Positions 26,522-40,614 of a DNA stretch of 64,000 nt are shown piece by piece. How positions within the stretch are numbered: position 1 is the first letter of the stretch; each line of letters opens with the position of its first letter. The notes beneath the pieces are model-generated. The model saw only the letters and a list, made by a program, of their open reading frames with translations, was not told the origin of the DNA and searched no databases. The position numbers and the translations under genes were made by a program. The stretch comes from CAZSAT01 sp964604675 (GTDB taxonomy: Bacteria; Myxococcota_A; UBA796; CAJQPC01). The stretch spans positions 17,956-81,955 of the forward strand of contig CAZSAT010000019.1 of NCBI GenBank assembly GCA_964604675.1, given 5' to 3'.

Positions 26522-29500
26522 CAGAGCGCGTCCAGGGTGTCGCCATCGTAGCGGAACCCGCCCTGCACCACCTCGCGGATCGCGGTGGAGTTCCGCAGGT
26601 CGTCGCGGGGGTCGGCGGTCAGCACGATCATGTCCGCGAGCTTGCCGGCCTCCAAGGAGCCGAGGTGGTCCCCGGCGCCGATGTAGCGGGCCCCGTTGAT
26701 GGTGGCCGCTGCGAGCGCCTGCATCGGCTCCATCCCCTCGCCGAGCGCCCACAGCTCCCAGTGTGGGCCGAGCCCCTGGACCTGCCCGTGCCCACCGAGG
26801 TTCACGGGCACGCCGGCGTCGGCCAGAGCCCCGGCGGCGACGGCGACGTTCTTGAACTGCCAGTCGCCGTCGGCGACGTAGATGTCTCGCCGCCGAACGG
26901 CGCTGTCGACCCAGGACGCGGGCGCGAAGCGCAGGAGCTTCTCGTCCGCCAACAGATCCTCCGTCTGGTAGTAGTAGTGCTCGCCGGCCAAGCCGCCGTA
27001 GGCCACCAGCAGGGTGGGCGTGTAGTGCGCGCCGCTCGCGGCGTAGAGGCCGATGACGTCGTCGTAGAGCGGAGCGACGTTCAGGCTGTGCTCGATGCCG
27101 GTGTGGCCGTCGAGCAGGAAGTTCAGGTTGTTCTGGAGGTCGCCGCCACCCTCGGGGTAGACCGCGAGCCCCTGCTCCCGGGCGGCCTCCACCACCATCT
27201 GCCTCTGGAAGCGGGCGGACTGTTGGTAGCTCTTGACCGCGGTGGCCCCAAGCTCTGCCTTCCGGCGGACGTGACGCGCTGCATCCTGCTCGTCCTCGAC
27301 ATCGCTCCGGCCCTTGGACTTGGCCCCGTAGAGCACCGATCCCGTGGCGTACACCCGCGGTCCGAGCTCCAGACCCGCTGCGATGCGCTCCCCGATCGGA
27401 AAGGCGATGTCGTCGTTCACCGAGGGGTCCATCACGGTGGTCACGCCGTAGGCGAGGTTCACCCGATGCCGCCAGCTCTGCTCGGGGTGCGCTCCCGAGA
27501 AGGAGAAGTGCAGGTGGGCGTGCACGTCGATGAGCCCTGGCATCACGACCGCGCCCGCGAGGTCCACCACCGGCACATCTGCCGGAGGTGGCGCCGCGGA
27601 GACGCTCAGGATGCGCTCACCGTCCACCACGATGGTGGCGTCGTCGATCACGCCGGCGGGTCCCATGGTGAGCGCCGTGGCATGGGTGAAGGCCCAGCGG
27701 CCCTCCGCGATGGAACGTGGCACGGTGGCCACGAGCTCCACGGTCTGGTTGCCCAGGTGCAGCATGGGGCCTCTCGCCCAGGTCACCTCGCTGCCTCCCC
27801 AGCCGAGCCAGCGTCCGGCCTCGGGCTCCAGCTCGTGCTGGGGGAGCGGCCCGGCCTCGGTGCCGAGCTCCAGGGTGCGGCCGGCGAGCGCGGGCAGCTC
27901 AGCGGAGAACACCCGGTGGTCGAGCACCCACGCGATCTCGGCACCATCGGGGGACACGGCCACCTCGGTGGCGGCCCCGAGCGCCGCCACCACCTGCTGG
28001 TCGTGACCGGCGAGGGTGGTCGACACCAGCTGGGTGGTCCCGTGGGTGTTGGGCGCGTCCGACGGGGCGTCGATCACGAAGAGGAAGCGCTCCCCGTGCG
28101 CCGCGAACGCCACGGTGCCGGCGCTCCCGGTCCAGCCCATGGCGTCGCGGGTCTCTCCGGTGGCGAGGGCGTGCAGCTCCACCCGCCACCACAGCTCGGA
28201 CCCCGTGTCGTGGCCGCGCGCGGTCGCCCCGGAGCCCCGCTTCCAGGCCAGGGTCTGGCCGTCCGGGCTCCAGGCCGGCCCGGCGTACTGCACGGGCCGT
28301 TCGGAGATCTGGCTGACCTCCCGCGTGTCGAGGTCGATCACCACGACCGCGCCCTGCTCCTCGTCGTCCCAGGTCACGTAGGCGAGCCGGCTGCCATCCG
28401 GGCTCCAGGCCGGGTCGTACGCACGGTGGTCGTCGGCCGTGAGCGGGGTGGCCGCGGGCGCTCCGACCGGCTGCAACCAGAGCCGGCCAAAGGCCTCGAA
28501 GACGACCTGGCGACCGTCCGGCGAGACCCGCGGGTAGCGCACGGCCTTCGAGGTGACGCTGTCGGCGCTGGCCGGGTCGACCTGCGCACGGACCGGGTCC
28601 ACGATGCGGTGCTTCACGCTCGCCGAGAACGGGATGGGCCGCCGGTCACCGGAGTCGACATCGATGGCGACGAGCCCGCCGTGGTCCCACAGCACGAGCT
28701 CCGAGCCGTCCGGCGTGAAGCTCGTGTGGGGGTAGAGGCCGTTGAGCGCGAAGCCCTCCTGGTTGTCGCGGGAGAGGCCCTCGGCCACCGTCCAGCGGGC
28801 GCCGGTGTCCGGGTCGAAGAGGTCGAGCGCGGTGCCCTCCGGTCGGCGCGCGAGCAGGGCCAGCTCTCCGACGGCCGGACGCACCGCCACCCGGAAGGCG
28901 CTGCCCGGCTCGGCGGTGAGCCGTCGACGCTCGCCCGTGCCCAGGTCCATGGCGTGCAGGTCGTACACGTTGTGCCAGGGGTTCCGGCCGTACTGGAAGC
29001 GCCACGGCGTGGACGAGAAGTACACCACGTCGCCGTCCGCGGAGAAGGCCATCTCCTGAGGGAACGGCAGCTCGTCGGTGTCGGTGAGCTTCACACCGTC
29101 GCCACCCTCGACGTCGAAGAGCCAGAGCTCGGACATGCCGATGGAGCGGGTGTCGGTGACGCGCTTGCGGGCCAGCACGTGCTCGCCGTCCGGGCTCCAG
29201 GTGCCCTCCGCGAAGCGCTCGGCGCCCGCATCGGTGAGCCGCTCGTCCTCGCCGGTGGCCAGGTCTCGGATCCAGAGCTCCTGGTTGCCGGAGCGGTCCG
29301 AGACGAAGAGCAGGCGCGTGCCGTCCGGGCTGTAGCGCCCGTCGTGCTCCCAGGCGCGTCCGGTGGCGAGGGGCACCGCGTCGCCTCCCTCCACGGGCAG
29401 CTCGTAGAGGTCGCCCAGCAGGTCGAACACGAGGCGATCGCCGTCGGGGTGCACGTCCACGTTCATCCACGTGCCCTCGGTCAGCGTGGCCTTCCAGGTG

Positions 29501-29583
29501 GAGGCTGGACCGTGGGCCCGGGTGATGTCCCAGTCGGGGGCGTCGTCGTCGGCGAGGGCGAGGGAGAGTGCGAAGAACAGCAT
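26521..29583 (-). CDS. Secreted beta-propeller/amidohydrolase fusion, 1020 aa
   Basis: A signal peptide (residues 1-11, ending ALA) leads into about 620 residues of TolB/DPP-like propeller repeats: YSPDGTRLLFVSDRSG, WSPDGEHVLAR, FSADGDVVYFSS, WSPDGSRLAYVTWD and more. An amidohydrolase domain follows, with VIDVHAHLHF-type metal residues at His688 and His690 and the late GAGDHLGSLEAGKLADMIVL that closes the imidazolonepropionase-like family. In known relatives the propeller gates access of peptides or small amides. Substrate unknown. TGATG link to the next gene. GATAGC 7 bases before the ATG is a possible leaderless -10. Confidence 0.87.
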   Translation of the reverse strand: MLFFALSLALADDDAPDWDITRAHGPASTWKATLTEGTWMNVDVHPDGDRLVFDLLGDLYELPVEGGDAVPLATGRAWEHDGRYSPDGTRLLFVSDRSGNQELWIRDLATGEDERLTDAGAERFAEGTWSPDGEHVLARKRVTDTRSIGMSELWLFDVEGGDGVKLTDTDELPFPQEMAFSADGDVVYFSSTPWRFQYGRNPWHNVYDLHAMDLGTGERRRLTAEPGSAFRVAVRPAVGELALLARRPEGTALDLFDPDTGARWTVAEGLSRDNQEGFALNGLYPHTSFTPDGSELVLWDHGGLVAIDVDSGDRRPIPFSASVKHRIVDPVRAQVDPASADSVTSKAVRYPRVSPDGRQVVFEAFGRLWLQPVGAPAATPLTADDHRAYDPAWSPDGSRLAYVTWDDEEQGAVVVIDLDTREVSQISERPVQYAGPAWSPDGQTLAWKRGSGATARGHDTGSELWWRVELHALATGETRDAMGWTGSAGTVAFAAHGERFLFVIDAPSDAPNTHGTTQLVSTTLAGHDQQVVAALGAATEVAVSPDGAEIAWVLDHRVFSAELPALAGRTLELGTEAGPLPQHELEPEAGRWLGWGGSEVTWARGPMLHLGNQTVELVATVPRSIAEGRWAFTHATALTMGPAGVIDDATIVVDGERILSVSAAPPPADVPVVDLAGAVVMPGLIDVHAHLHFSFSGAHPEQSWRHRVNLAYGVTTVMDPSVNDDIAFPIGERIAAGLELGPRVYATGSVLYGAKSKGRSDVEDEQDAARHVRRKAELGATAVKSYQQSARFQRQMVVEAAREQGLAVYPEGGGDLQNNLNFLLDGHTGIEHSLNVAPLYDDVIGLYAASGAHYTPTLLVAYGGLAGEHYYYQTEDLLADEKLLRFAPASWVDSAVRRRDIYVADGDWQFKNVAVAAGALADAGVPVNLGGHGQVQGLGPHWELWALGEGMEPMQALAAATINGARYIGAGDHLGSLEAGKLADMIVLTADPRDDLRNSTAIREVVQGGFRYDGDTLDAL

Positions 29584-29644
29584 GGGGAGCCGCTATCCCG
29601 CGCGCGGTGCACCACGTGGGCGACCGGCGTCGGGCTGGGACGGG

Positions 29645-31078
29645 TCAGCCCTGTTCCGGGTGCTCGCCCTCCTCCTGGTACGCCTCCTCGGAGCCGATGG
29701 CGTCGAGGTCGTAGCGCGTGCCGTCGAGCACGCCCTTCGCCCCCAAGAGGCCCATCTCCAGCGAGTGGTCCTGGTTGTTGTACCGGAACCGGCCGGGGCG
29801 CCCGATGGGGATGAGGTTCTCGAGCCCTTCGAGCCAGCGCGTGACGGTCTCGAGCCGGCCCGGGTAGCCCAGGTCGTAGATGGGGTAGACGTTTCGAGCC
29901 TTGAGCACGTACCCGCGCCGCACCTGCTCCGGCTGCAGGAAGCCGAGCCTCTGGAGCTCCGCGACGGTGCGCTCGATCAAGACCTCGTCGGGCTCGGACC
30001 AGACCGGCTCGTCGGGGAAGCAGAAGTACTCGACGAAGAGCGAGGTCTTGCCGGGAGGCGCCATCGCCTCGCTGAAGTTCTTCATCTCCGAGATGCGGGC
30101 GAAGGGTACCGCCGGATCGGGGAAGTAGGTCCACTGATCGGGACCCACCCGCTCGCAATCCAGAGTGAGGAACACGTAGACCTGCGCGCGGAAGCTCAAG
30201 CGCCCGGCGGCCCGCACCACCTCGGGGGGCGGCAGGGGGTCGAGGAGCTGGAGCATGGGCCCGATGGGGATCGACTCCAGCACGTGGGTGGGCTCCAGCG
30301 TGCGGCCGTCGGAGAGCTCCACCTGGGTCACCCGGCGCCCGTCGTGCAGGATGCGCGTGGGCTCGCAGGACGTGCTCACCGTGTGACCTGCATCACGAAG
30401 CCGAGCGACCAGGTTGTCGTAGATCTGACCCGTGCCGAGGCGCGGGTAGTAGAAGCTGTCGATCAGGCTCCGTGCGCCGTCGCCGCGGTTGCCCACGAAG
30501 CCGAGGAAGGCATCCCAGGCGGCCGTGCGCAGGTCGAGGCCCTTGATGCGCTGGGCGGCCCAGTCCGGGTGCAGCTCGCTGGCCGAGAGCCCCCAGATCT
30601 TCTCGGTGTAGGGGATCATGTGGAAGTCGCCGAGCGCGCGACCGAAGCTCGCCTCGATGTGATCGGCGAAGCTCTCCACCGGTCGGCCCAGCAGGCCGTA
30701 GCGCACGCGGGCGGAGCCATAGTCCCGCATGATGCGCGTGGCCCGACGCACGCCAAGGTTGCGCAACGCCTGCACCGCATCGATCGGGTAGTCGTAGAAG
30801 CGGCCCTCGACGTACTGCCGGGTGTGCCGCTCCACGGGGATCCAGTCCTCGCCCACCAGCTCTTCGACGATCCGGTAGAGCTCCGGGTTCTTGGAGAAGA
30901 AGCGGTGCGGTCCCTGGTCGGTGCGGAAGCTCAGGTCCCCCTCGACGAACACGCGCGTCTTGGAGAGCCCGCCCACCGACGAGGCACGCTCCACCACCTC
31001 GACGGGCGCACCACCCTCGTGGAGCGCCCACGCGGCCGCCAGACCGGCGGGTCCGCCCCCGAGCACGAGCGGCTTCAC
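29645..31078 (-). CDS. Flavoprotein similar to UDP-galactopyranose mutase / protoporphyrinogen oxidase
   Basis: A 477-residue FAD protein. The N-terminal LVLGGGPAGLAAAW (4-17) and VERASSVGGLSKT bind FAD; DQGPHRFFSKNPELY and YTEKIWGLSASELHPDWAAQRI are typical of UDP-galactopyranose-mutase-like or phytoene-desaturase-like enzymes in bacterial glycan clusters. GRPGRFRYNNQDHSLEMG near the C-terminus closes the FAD site. GTG start overlapping the upstream membrane-protein gene by 4 bases, so both probably act on one cell-surface glycan or lipid-linked sugar. Confidence 0.78.
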   Translation of the reverse strand: MKPLVLGGGPAGLAAAWALHEGGAPVEVVERASSVGGLSKTRVFVEGDLSFRTDQGPHRFFSKNPELYRIVEELVGEDWIPVERHTRQYVEGRFYDYPIDAVQALRNLGVRRATRIMRDYGSARVRYGLLGRPVESFADHIEASFGRALGDFHMIPYTEKIWGLSASELHPDWAAQRIKGLDLRTAAWDAFLGFVGNRGDGARSLIDSFYYPRLGTGQIYDNLVARLRDAGHTVSTSCEPTRILHDGRRVTQVELSDGRTLEPTHVLESIPIGPMLQLLDPLPPPEVVRAAGRLSFRAQVYVFLTLDCERVGPDQWTYFPDPAVPFARISEMKNFSEAMAPPGKTSLFVEYFCFPDEPVWSEPDEVLIERTVAELQRLGFLQPEQVRRGYVLKARNVYPIYDLGYPGRLETVTRWLEGLENLIPIGRPGRFRYNNQDHSLEMGLLGAKGVLDGTRYDLDAIGSEEAYQEEGEHPEQG

Positions 31079-32916
31079 GCGCCGCACCCGGGCAAGGTCC
31101 AGACCTGGTAGCCGTCGACCTCGCCGGCCAAGGTGGCTCCTCCGGAGGACAGCGCCCGCTGCACCCCGCCCGCGCGCTTCGGCCAGGCCGCGAGGGCGTC
31201 GCGCAGCTGAGGGGGCAGCCCACCGCTCATCGGCGCGTAGAAGGCCTCGAGATCCTCGACGACCACCACCACACCGACCCCGCCACCCGCGAGGTCCGCG
31301 GCACCCATCGGGTCGCCCCACTCCATGCGCTCCGGCACGTGGTCGGCCAGCGGGCGCTCCCAGGCGGTCATCTGCAGGTACAGAGAGGGACGGTCCCACT
31401 CCAGCCCGTCCTTCCAGGAGGCATCCTTGGTCACCTCCACCTGGAGCCAGTCGTCCCACACTACCGCGGGACGCTCGACGACCTCCGAGATGTGTCGCCA
31501 CTCCCCGGTCTTGTAGGTGCGTAGCCGCGGTGCGACGGCGACGCCGGGGCACGCCGGTGTGGCGGGCAGGGTCGTCAGGGTCGAGGGCAGCTCGACGGTC
31601 GTCGGCGAGAACGGCACGAGCCCCGAGGTGGCGCACCCATGCTCGCCCGCGTGCAGGACCACCACGCCGAGCGCCCAGGCCGGACGGCCTCGCACCAGCC
31701 AGCCCGCCCCCAGGGAGAGCACGAAGCTCGCGAACAGCACGAAGCGGTAGGGATGCATCATGCGCTCGAAGCCGGGGAGCAGCTTCGCGAAGAGCACGTG
31801 CGGCAGCGGGACGGCCCACGTGATGGGGGTCATCGGGTCGCTGTCGTCCACGAGGACCTGGAAGGCGTTGTTGCCGTAGCGGAGGTACGGACCCAGCGAC
31901 AGCACCAGCCCGAGCACCCCGAGCGCCACGAAGAGCCGGCGGTGCGGCAGCTTCCGGATCAGCCCCAAGACACCACACACGAGCAACACCCAGCCCAGGT
32001 AGACCGCGCCTTCCGCGTTGGCGGCCTCGCCGTGGAAGTCGCGTGCCGACCAGAGCGGCGACAACAGCCCGCCCGCGTCCAGCGAGGTGGTCCAGCCCCA
32101 GCGCATCGGGAGCTGGAAGGGCTGGGACCAGTCCAGCACGTCGAGGGTCTGGGGGGCGCCCCCACCGAGCGTGGAGTCCTTGGTGGGCAACAGCAGCAGG
32201 CGGGGCAGGTAGATCGCCGCGGTGGTCACCGCCCAGGTCGCGCCGCCGACCACCACCGCGCGCCAGCGGGTCCAGGGCTTCATCCAGATGCCCCACACGC
32301 CCACCGCGAGCGCGGAGAAGTACAGGTAGTAGCTGGCCAGGTAGCCGGACAGGCCGAGGAGCACGCCGAGCACGAGCCCCACGCGGAGCGGGTGCGCGTC
32401 CAGGTCCCGGGCGCCGCGGACCAGCGCCCACCACGTGAGGGGCAGGAGCCACGCGGACTGCAGCGGCGCCTCGCCCCACCAGAGCATCACGAACAGCACG
32501 GTGGAGTGGCTCGCCAGCAGCGCGGCCGCCACCGCACCCCAGCGATCCTCGATCAGCTCGTGGGCAAGGCCGTAGAAGGCGAACCCGAACGCCAGGTAGT
32601 GGAAGACGGAGGCCAGGTTGAAGCCGCCCAGGGCGCCCAGGAGCCAGGTGAGCGGGGCGCCGAGCAGGGCGACGCCGTAGTCCTGGAAGTGCTCGGTGAG
32701 CAGCTTGCCGTCTGGGAAGTCCACGAAGCTCGAGGTGATGCCGGGATCGAAGCTCGCGACCTGCCGAGCCATCTCCCACTGGAGCCACGCCTCGCCCACG
32801 TAGTCGGTGCGCGGCCATGCCCAGATGGCTGCGGTCGGATCGGTGGCCAGGCAGGGCCCGAACACCAGCAGCACGTTCAGCACGAGCAGGGCATGGAACA
32901 GGGCGTGACGGCGCAT
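31075..32916 (-). CDS. Polytopic membrane protein (YfhO/GT-C-like)
   Basis: A 613-residue inner-membrane protein with about ten hydrophobic helices in the first 420 residues, then a soluble C-terminal domain of about 190 residues. The first loop (PRTDYVGEAWLQWEM) and LPGFERMMHPYRFVLF resemble GT-C-type or YfhO-like enzymes that use lipid-linked sugars. I chose ATG 32916; a GTG four codons earlier lies within TATCGT, which would be the -10 of the promoter. It overlaps the next flavoprotein gene by 4 bases. The substrate cannot be read. Confidence 0.72.
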   Translation of the reverse strand: MRRHALFHALLVLNVLLVFGPCLATDPTAAIWAWPRTDYVGEAWLQWEMARQVASFDPGITSSFVDFPDGKLLTEHFQDYGVALLGAPLTWLLGALGGFNLASVFHYLAFGFAFYGLAHELIEDRWGAVAAALLASHSTVLFVMLWWGEAPLQSAWLLPLTWWALVRGARDLDAHPLRVGLVLGVLLGLSGYLASYYLYFSALAVGVWGIWMKPWTRWRAVVVGGATWAVTTAAIYLPRLLLLPTKDSTLGGGAPQTLDVLDWSQPFQLPMRWGWTTSLDAGGLLSPLWSARDFHGEAANAEGAVYLGWVLLVCGVLGLIRKLPHRRLFVALGVLGLVLSLGPYLRYGNNAFQVLVDDSDPMTPITWAVPLPHVLFAKLLPGFERMMHPYRFVLFASFVLSLGAGWLVRGRPAWALGVVVLHAGEHGCATSGLVPFSPTTVELPSTLTTLPATPACPGVAVAPRLRTYKTGEWRHISEVVERPAVVWDDWLQVEVTKDASWKDGLEWDRPSLYLQMTAWERPLADHVPERMEWGDPMGAADLAGGGVGVVVVVEDLEAFYAPMSGGLPPQLRDALAAWPKRAGGVQRALSSGGATLAGEVDGYQVWTLPGCGA

Positions 32917-32946
32917 CGGCCCGCGCACGATACCGCCCGGCTCGGC

Positions 32947-34437
32947 CTACCTCGCCACCACGTGCGTCGAGCCGCGCTCGGCCCCGCTCAGCTCCGTGGT
33001 GGTGCCATCGACCCAGGTGACCACCAGGTCGAGGGTCTCGGCGTCGCCCAGCCCCAGGTACAGCTCCGGCGCGGAGCTCGAGTAGGTGGAGGCGGTGTCG
33101 TGCCACACGGTCCAGCGGCGCGCGCCCGCGGTCGCGTCGACCCGCGCACCGAGGCCGTGAGGGTTGCCTTCCCCCCCGTCGAGCTCCACGGTGACCGCCG
33201 GTCCGCATCCGCCTCGCACCATCCAGACCTCGAGGAACTCGATGCCGCTCACCACGATGTCGGCGCGCGCGTCGCGGTCCAGGTCGCCGAGGGTCACGGA
33301 CCGCCCGATGCCGATGCTCGCGAAGCCCGCCTCGCCCCGCGCGTCCCGCCAGGTGAGGTCCCCGTTGTTCAGGTGCAGGGTGGACTGGTGGTTCCGGTCG
33401 GGCTCGGTGAGCGGGCGCAGGCTGCCGTAGGCCATCAGCACGTCGGGCCAGGTGTCCATGTCCACGTCCGCCACCTCCGCGGCCCACCCCACACCGACGC
33501 CCTCGCGATCCGGGTGGAGTCCGCGGGCGAGCGCGGTGTCGACGTAGAGCAGGCGGCCGTCGTCTTCGAGCAGGTGCACGCTGCCGTCGTCGGACATCAG
33601 GATGTCCGGGCGACCGTCCCCGGTCAGGTCCTGGGCATCGCCCCCCATGCCCGCGATGTCGAGCTCGCAGGCGCAGTTCTCGGCCGCCGTGAAGCTGCCC
33701 GTGCCGTCGTTGAGCAGCAGCTTGTTGGGCTTGAAGCGCTTCCCGTGGTCGTTGACGAGGTACAGGTCCAGGTCCCCGTCCAGGTCGAAGTCGGCGAAGA
33801 CCCCCTCGTAGGTGAGCGCGTCGAAGACCGCCGTGGGCAGCGCGAGGGCGTCCTCCTCGTAGACGCCCACGCTGGTCTGGCGGTAGAGCCGGTTGCCGTC
33901 GCCGACCTGCTCGCCGCTCGCGATCTCCTCGCCGCGGGCGTCGTCGATGAAGCCGGACACGAAGAGGTCCACCAGCCCGTCTCCGTCGACGTCCCCCCAC
34001 GACGCGGTCTTGGTGTGGCCCACGGCCTCCGCGAAGACCTCGTGGTCGAAGACGCCGTCCCCGCGGTTCCGCAGGAGCTCGAGAGGCCGGGTCCCGTCGG
34101 TGGTGAGCAGCACGTCCACGTCGCCGTCGCTGTCCACATCGACACCGCTGGCTCCATTGGCCGAGTCGTAGCTGTCGGACACCACGAGCCCCCCGGCACC
34201 GTCGTTCCGGTAGAGCACCGAGTCGGTGGGGCGGGCCCAGAAGAGATCGATCCAGCCGTCGCCGTCGAAGTCGGCGAGGGCCACGCCCGGACCCCGGTTG
34301 CCCGGGTAGTCGCGCTCGAAGAAGTCCTCCTCGACGGCGAGCGCCTGCTGGATCCGGAGGGGCTGGCACGCGGGAGGCGGCTCCGCGATTGGAGCGGGTG
34401 CCTGCTCCTGGCAGGCGATGAGAGCGAGCAGCACCAC
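32947..34437 (-). CDS. FG-GAP/ASPIC-UnbV (CRTAC1-like) lipoprotein
   Basis: A 496-residue lipoprotein (LIAC, Cys9) with a Pro/Glu-rich spacer. It has several FG-GAP-type calcium loops: VALADFDGDGWIDLFWA, GVDVDSDGDVDVLL, GDVDGDGLVDLFVSG, FADFDLDGDLDLYLVND, EVADVDMDTWPDVLM and LGDLDRDARADIVVS, forming an integrin-like propeller. A C-terminal ASPIC/UnbV-like segment follows (DGGEGNPHGLGARVDATAG; TWVDGTTTELSG). Members are secreted or surface proteins of unknown ligand. GTG start, 6 bases after TATGTT (34444-34449 complement), so probably leaderless. Confidence 0.82.
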   Translation of the reverse strand: MVLLALIACQEQAPAPIAEPPPACQPLRIQQALAVEEDFFERDYPGNRGPGVALADFDGDGWIDLFWARPTDSVLYRNDGAGGLVVSDSYDSANGASGVDVDSDGDVDVLLTTDGTRPLELLRNRGDGVFDHEVFAEAVGHTKTASWGDVDGDGLVDLFVSGFIDDARGEEIASGEQVGDGNRLYRQTSVGVYEEDALALPTAVFDALTYEGVFADFDLDGDLDLYLVNDHGKRFKPNKLLLNDGTGSFTAAENCACELDIAGMGGDAQDLTGDGRPDILMSDDGSVHLLEDDGRLLYVDTALARGLHPDREGVGVGWAAEVADVDMDTWPDVLMAYGSLRPLTEPDRNHQSTLHLNNGDLTWRDARGEAGFASIGIGRSVTLGDLDRDARADIVVSGIEFLEVWMVRGGCGPAVTVELDGGEGNPHGLGARVDATAGARRWTVWHDTASTYSSSAPELYLGLGDAETLDLVVTWVDGTTTELSGAERGSTHVVAR

Positions 34438-34443
34438 GGCGCG

Positions 34444-34449
34444 AACATA
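34444..34449 (-). promoter_or_regulatory. Putative -10 of a leaderless promoter
   Basis: On the minus strand TATGTT ends 6 bases before the GTG at 34437. No convincing -35 was found. Confidence 0.3.
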
Positions 34450-34495
34450 GCCGGCGCTTCGGGGCTACGAGGCGCGCCAGGTGCCGCCGCGCCGC

Positions 34496-38905
<4,410 letters not shown>

Positions 38906-39055
38906 CTTGGTCTCCGCATCAACCCAAGGAACACCCGCTGCCCACAAAAGCAAGATCCGGGCCAGCCGGTTTCAAGGGGGTTGCAGGCTGGTTTCGGCAC
39001 GATGTCGAGCAGGTGGGATCTTCTTGCCGCACCCGCGCGGACCCCGATCGGGTGC

Positions 39056-40006
39056 TCAGGGCCCCAGATCGTGCTCGCGGATCGCCGTGGCGAGCGCCTC
39101 GCCCACGATGCGGTTCCCGGCCTCCGACAGGTGGTTGTTGTCGAGGAACAGCTCCGAGGCCGGGCGGCCGCTCTGCTGGAGCGCGTCGCACACCCGGCCG
39201 ACCGGCACCCCCTGGGGCAGCTCGTCGGGCGGGGCGAGGCAGGTGATGCCGCGGCTGTCCCAGAAGGGGTAGTCGAGGAACATCAGCGGCACGTCGGCTT
39301 CGCGCGCTGCGTGCACGATCAGCTCGTGGTTGCCGAAGCGCTCCTCGAGCTCCTCGGGGCTCATCTCCATCGCGCCGGACTGCATGGGGCGGGCGTGGTC
39401 GGGGCGCAGCCGATCGACGGCGAAGCGGAGCACGTAGTAGGTGCGCCAGCCGAACAGCACCTGCTCGAGCTCGGAGAAGCCGGAGAGGTCGGGCCCGGAG
39501 AGGTCACGGGGCTGGTCGAAGGTGCGGCAGTCGACGATCAGCAGGTCGGGATCCCAGTCGAGCAGCTTCGACTCGATGAGCCGGATGGCTTGCAGGCTGC
39601 CGTAGCCGGAGGTCCCCGTGTTGATGAGCTGGACCGCACCGTCGGCAGCGAGCTCGCGCTCGGCGAAGGCGGTGTAGCTCTTGTCGGCGGGCACGCCGGC
39701 GCCGTAGGTCTGCGAGTCGCCCAGGGTGAAGGCGCGCCAGGTGCCGCTCGGCTTCTGCTGATCGAGCTCCGCGTAGCGCCAGCCGAGGCTGTTGATGCCC
39801 TCGGACGGCAAGGGCAGGTCGGCGCGCACCCAGCCGAGCAACGGGTCGTGGGTCATCGCCCCCTTCTCGAGGTGGGCGAGCACGAGCTCGTCCGGGATCG
39901 TGGCCTTGGCCACCTCCCGGGTCGCGACGCGGAGCACGACCTCGACGACGACCAGCAGGGCCACGGTCAGCGCGAGGGCGAAGAGCAGCTTTCGAGAGGT
40001 GGTCAC
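39056..40006 (-). CDS. SGNH-hydrolase-fold protein (GDSL-like), membrane-anchored
   Basis: A 316-residue protein with an N-terminal signal anchor (residues 7-25) and an SGNH core: block I FTLGDSQTYG (Ser in GDSQT), NTGTSGYGS as block II/III, and the C-terminal LDNNHLSEAG with the Asp-His pair. Such enzymes remove or transfer acyl groups, including on envelope glycans. The GTG overlaps the end of imuA by 4 bases, so it can be expressed with it. A separate TACCCT (40014-40019 complement) 7 bases before the GTG could give an independent leaderless promoter. Confidence 0.78.
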   Translation of the reverse strand: MTTSRKLLFALALTVALLVVVEVVLRVATREVAKATIPDELVLAHLEKGAMTHDPLLGWVRADLPLPSEGINSLGWRYAELDQQKPSGTWRAFTLGDSQTYGAGVPADKSYTAFAERELAADGAVQLINTGTSGYGSLQAIRLIESKLLDWDPDLLIVDCRTFDQPRDLSGPDLSGFSELEQVLFGWRTYYVLRFAVDRLRPDHARPMQSGAMEMSPEELEERFGNHELIVHAAREADVPLMFLDYPFWDSRGITCLAPPDELPQGVPVGRVCDALQQSGRPASELFLDNNHLSEAGNRIVGEALATAIREHDLGP

Positions 40007-40608
40007 GGGCCCGAGGGTACCGGATCCGGGGTGTGGACCCAGCGCCAGTCCCCACCGGGTGCACCTCGCCGCTTCACCACCCGGAGACGCACCCGCCCCT
40101 CGCTCTGCCCGCCCACCTGCAGGCGGAGATCGACTCCCAGTCGGCTGTTGCCGCGCTCGGTCAACACGACGAGCGACGAGCGACCCTGCTCGGCCGCGTG
40201 GGCGAGCTTGAAGCCGAGGCGTCCGACCGCAGGGGGGTCGAGCAGCACCACCAGGGGGACGGCACCGGCCCGCAGGATCTGCTCGGTGGCCCAACCCGCT
40301 TGCTCCGGTCCAGGGCGCACATGGATCAGACGCTCCAGCCGCACACCTGCGAGGCCCGGGGGATGGAGCAGGTGCAGGGGGTCCACGACCGCGACCCAGC
40401 TCGTATGGGTGAGCGCTCGGACAGCCGGGAGGAGCAGCCGAAGGCGGCCGGCGCCGACCCGACCCGAGACCTCCGAGACCCCAGGGCGTGGCCACCCGCC
40501 CGCGATCGTGCCGAGCTCGCCCCCCATCTCGATCGGATCCCCGCTGCGCGCGAGGGACGCGCGGAGGTCGATCGCGCCGATGCGCGCGCGGAGGTCGTCG
40601 AGGTTCAC
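40003..40608 (-). CDS. imuA: ImuA (SulA/RecA-like mutasome subunit)
   Basis: A 201-residue RecA-like protein of the DnaE2 mutasome. The N-terminal MGGELGTIAGGWPRPGVSEVSGRVGAGRL-type start of the RecA core, WVAVVDPLHLLHPPGLAG (a Walker-B-like strand) and VVLLDPPAVGRLGFKLAHAAE fit ImuA. The Walker A Lys is not obvious, as is common. GTG start, 6 bases after TATCGT (40615-40620 complement). A perfect LexA-type box lies immediately upstream. It is separated from imuB and dnaE2 by an AidB-like gene on the same strand and other genes, yet carries the same operator. Confidence 0.78.
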   Translation of the reverse strand: MNLDDLRARIGAIDLRASLARSGDPIEMGGELGTIAGGWPRPGVSEVSGRVGAGRLRLLLPAVRALTHTSWVAVVDPLHLLHPPGLAGVRLERLIHVRPGPEQAGWATEQILRAGAVPLVVLLDPPAVGRLGFKLAHAAEQGRSSLVVLTERGNSRLGVDLRLQVGGQSEGRVRLRVVKRRGAPGGDWRWVHTPDPVPSGP

Positions 40609-40614
40609 GGACCC

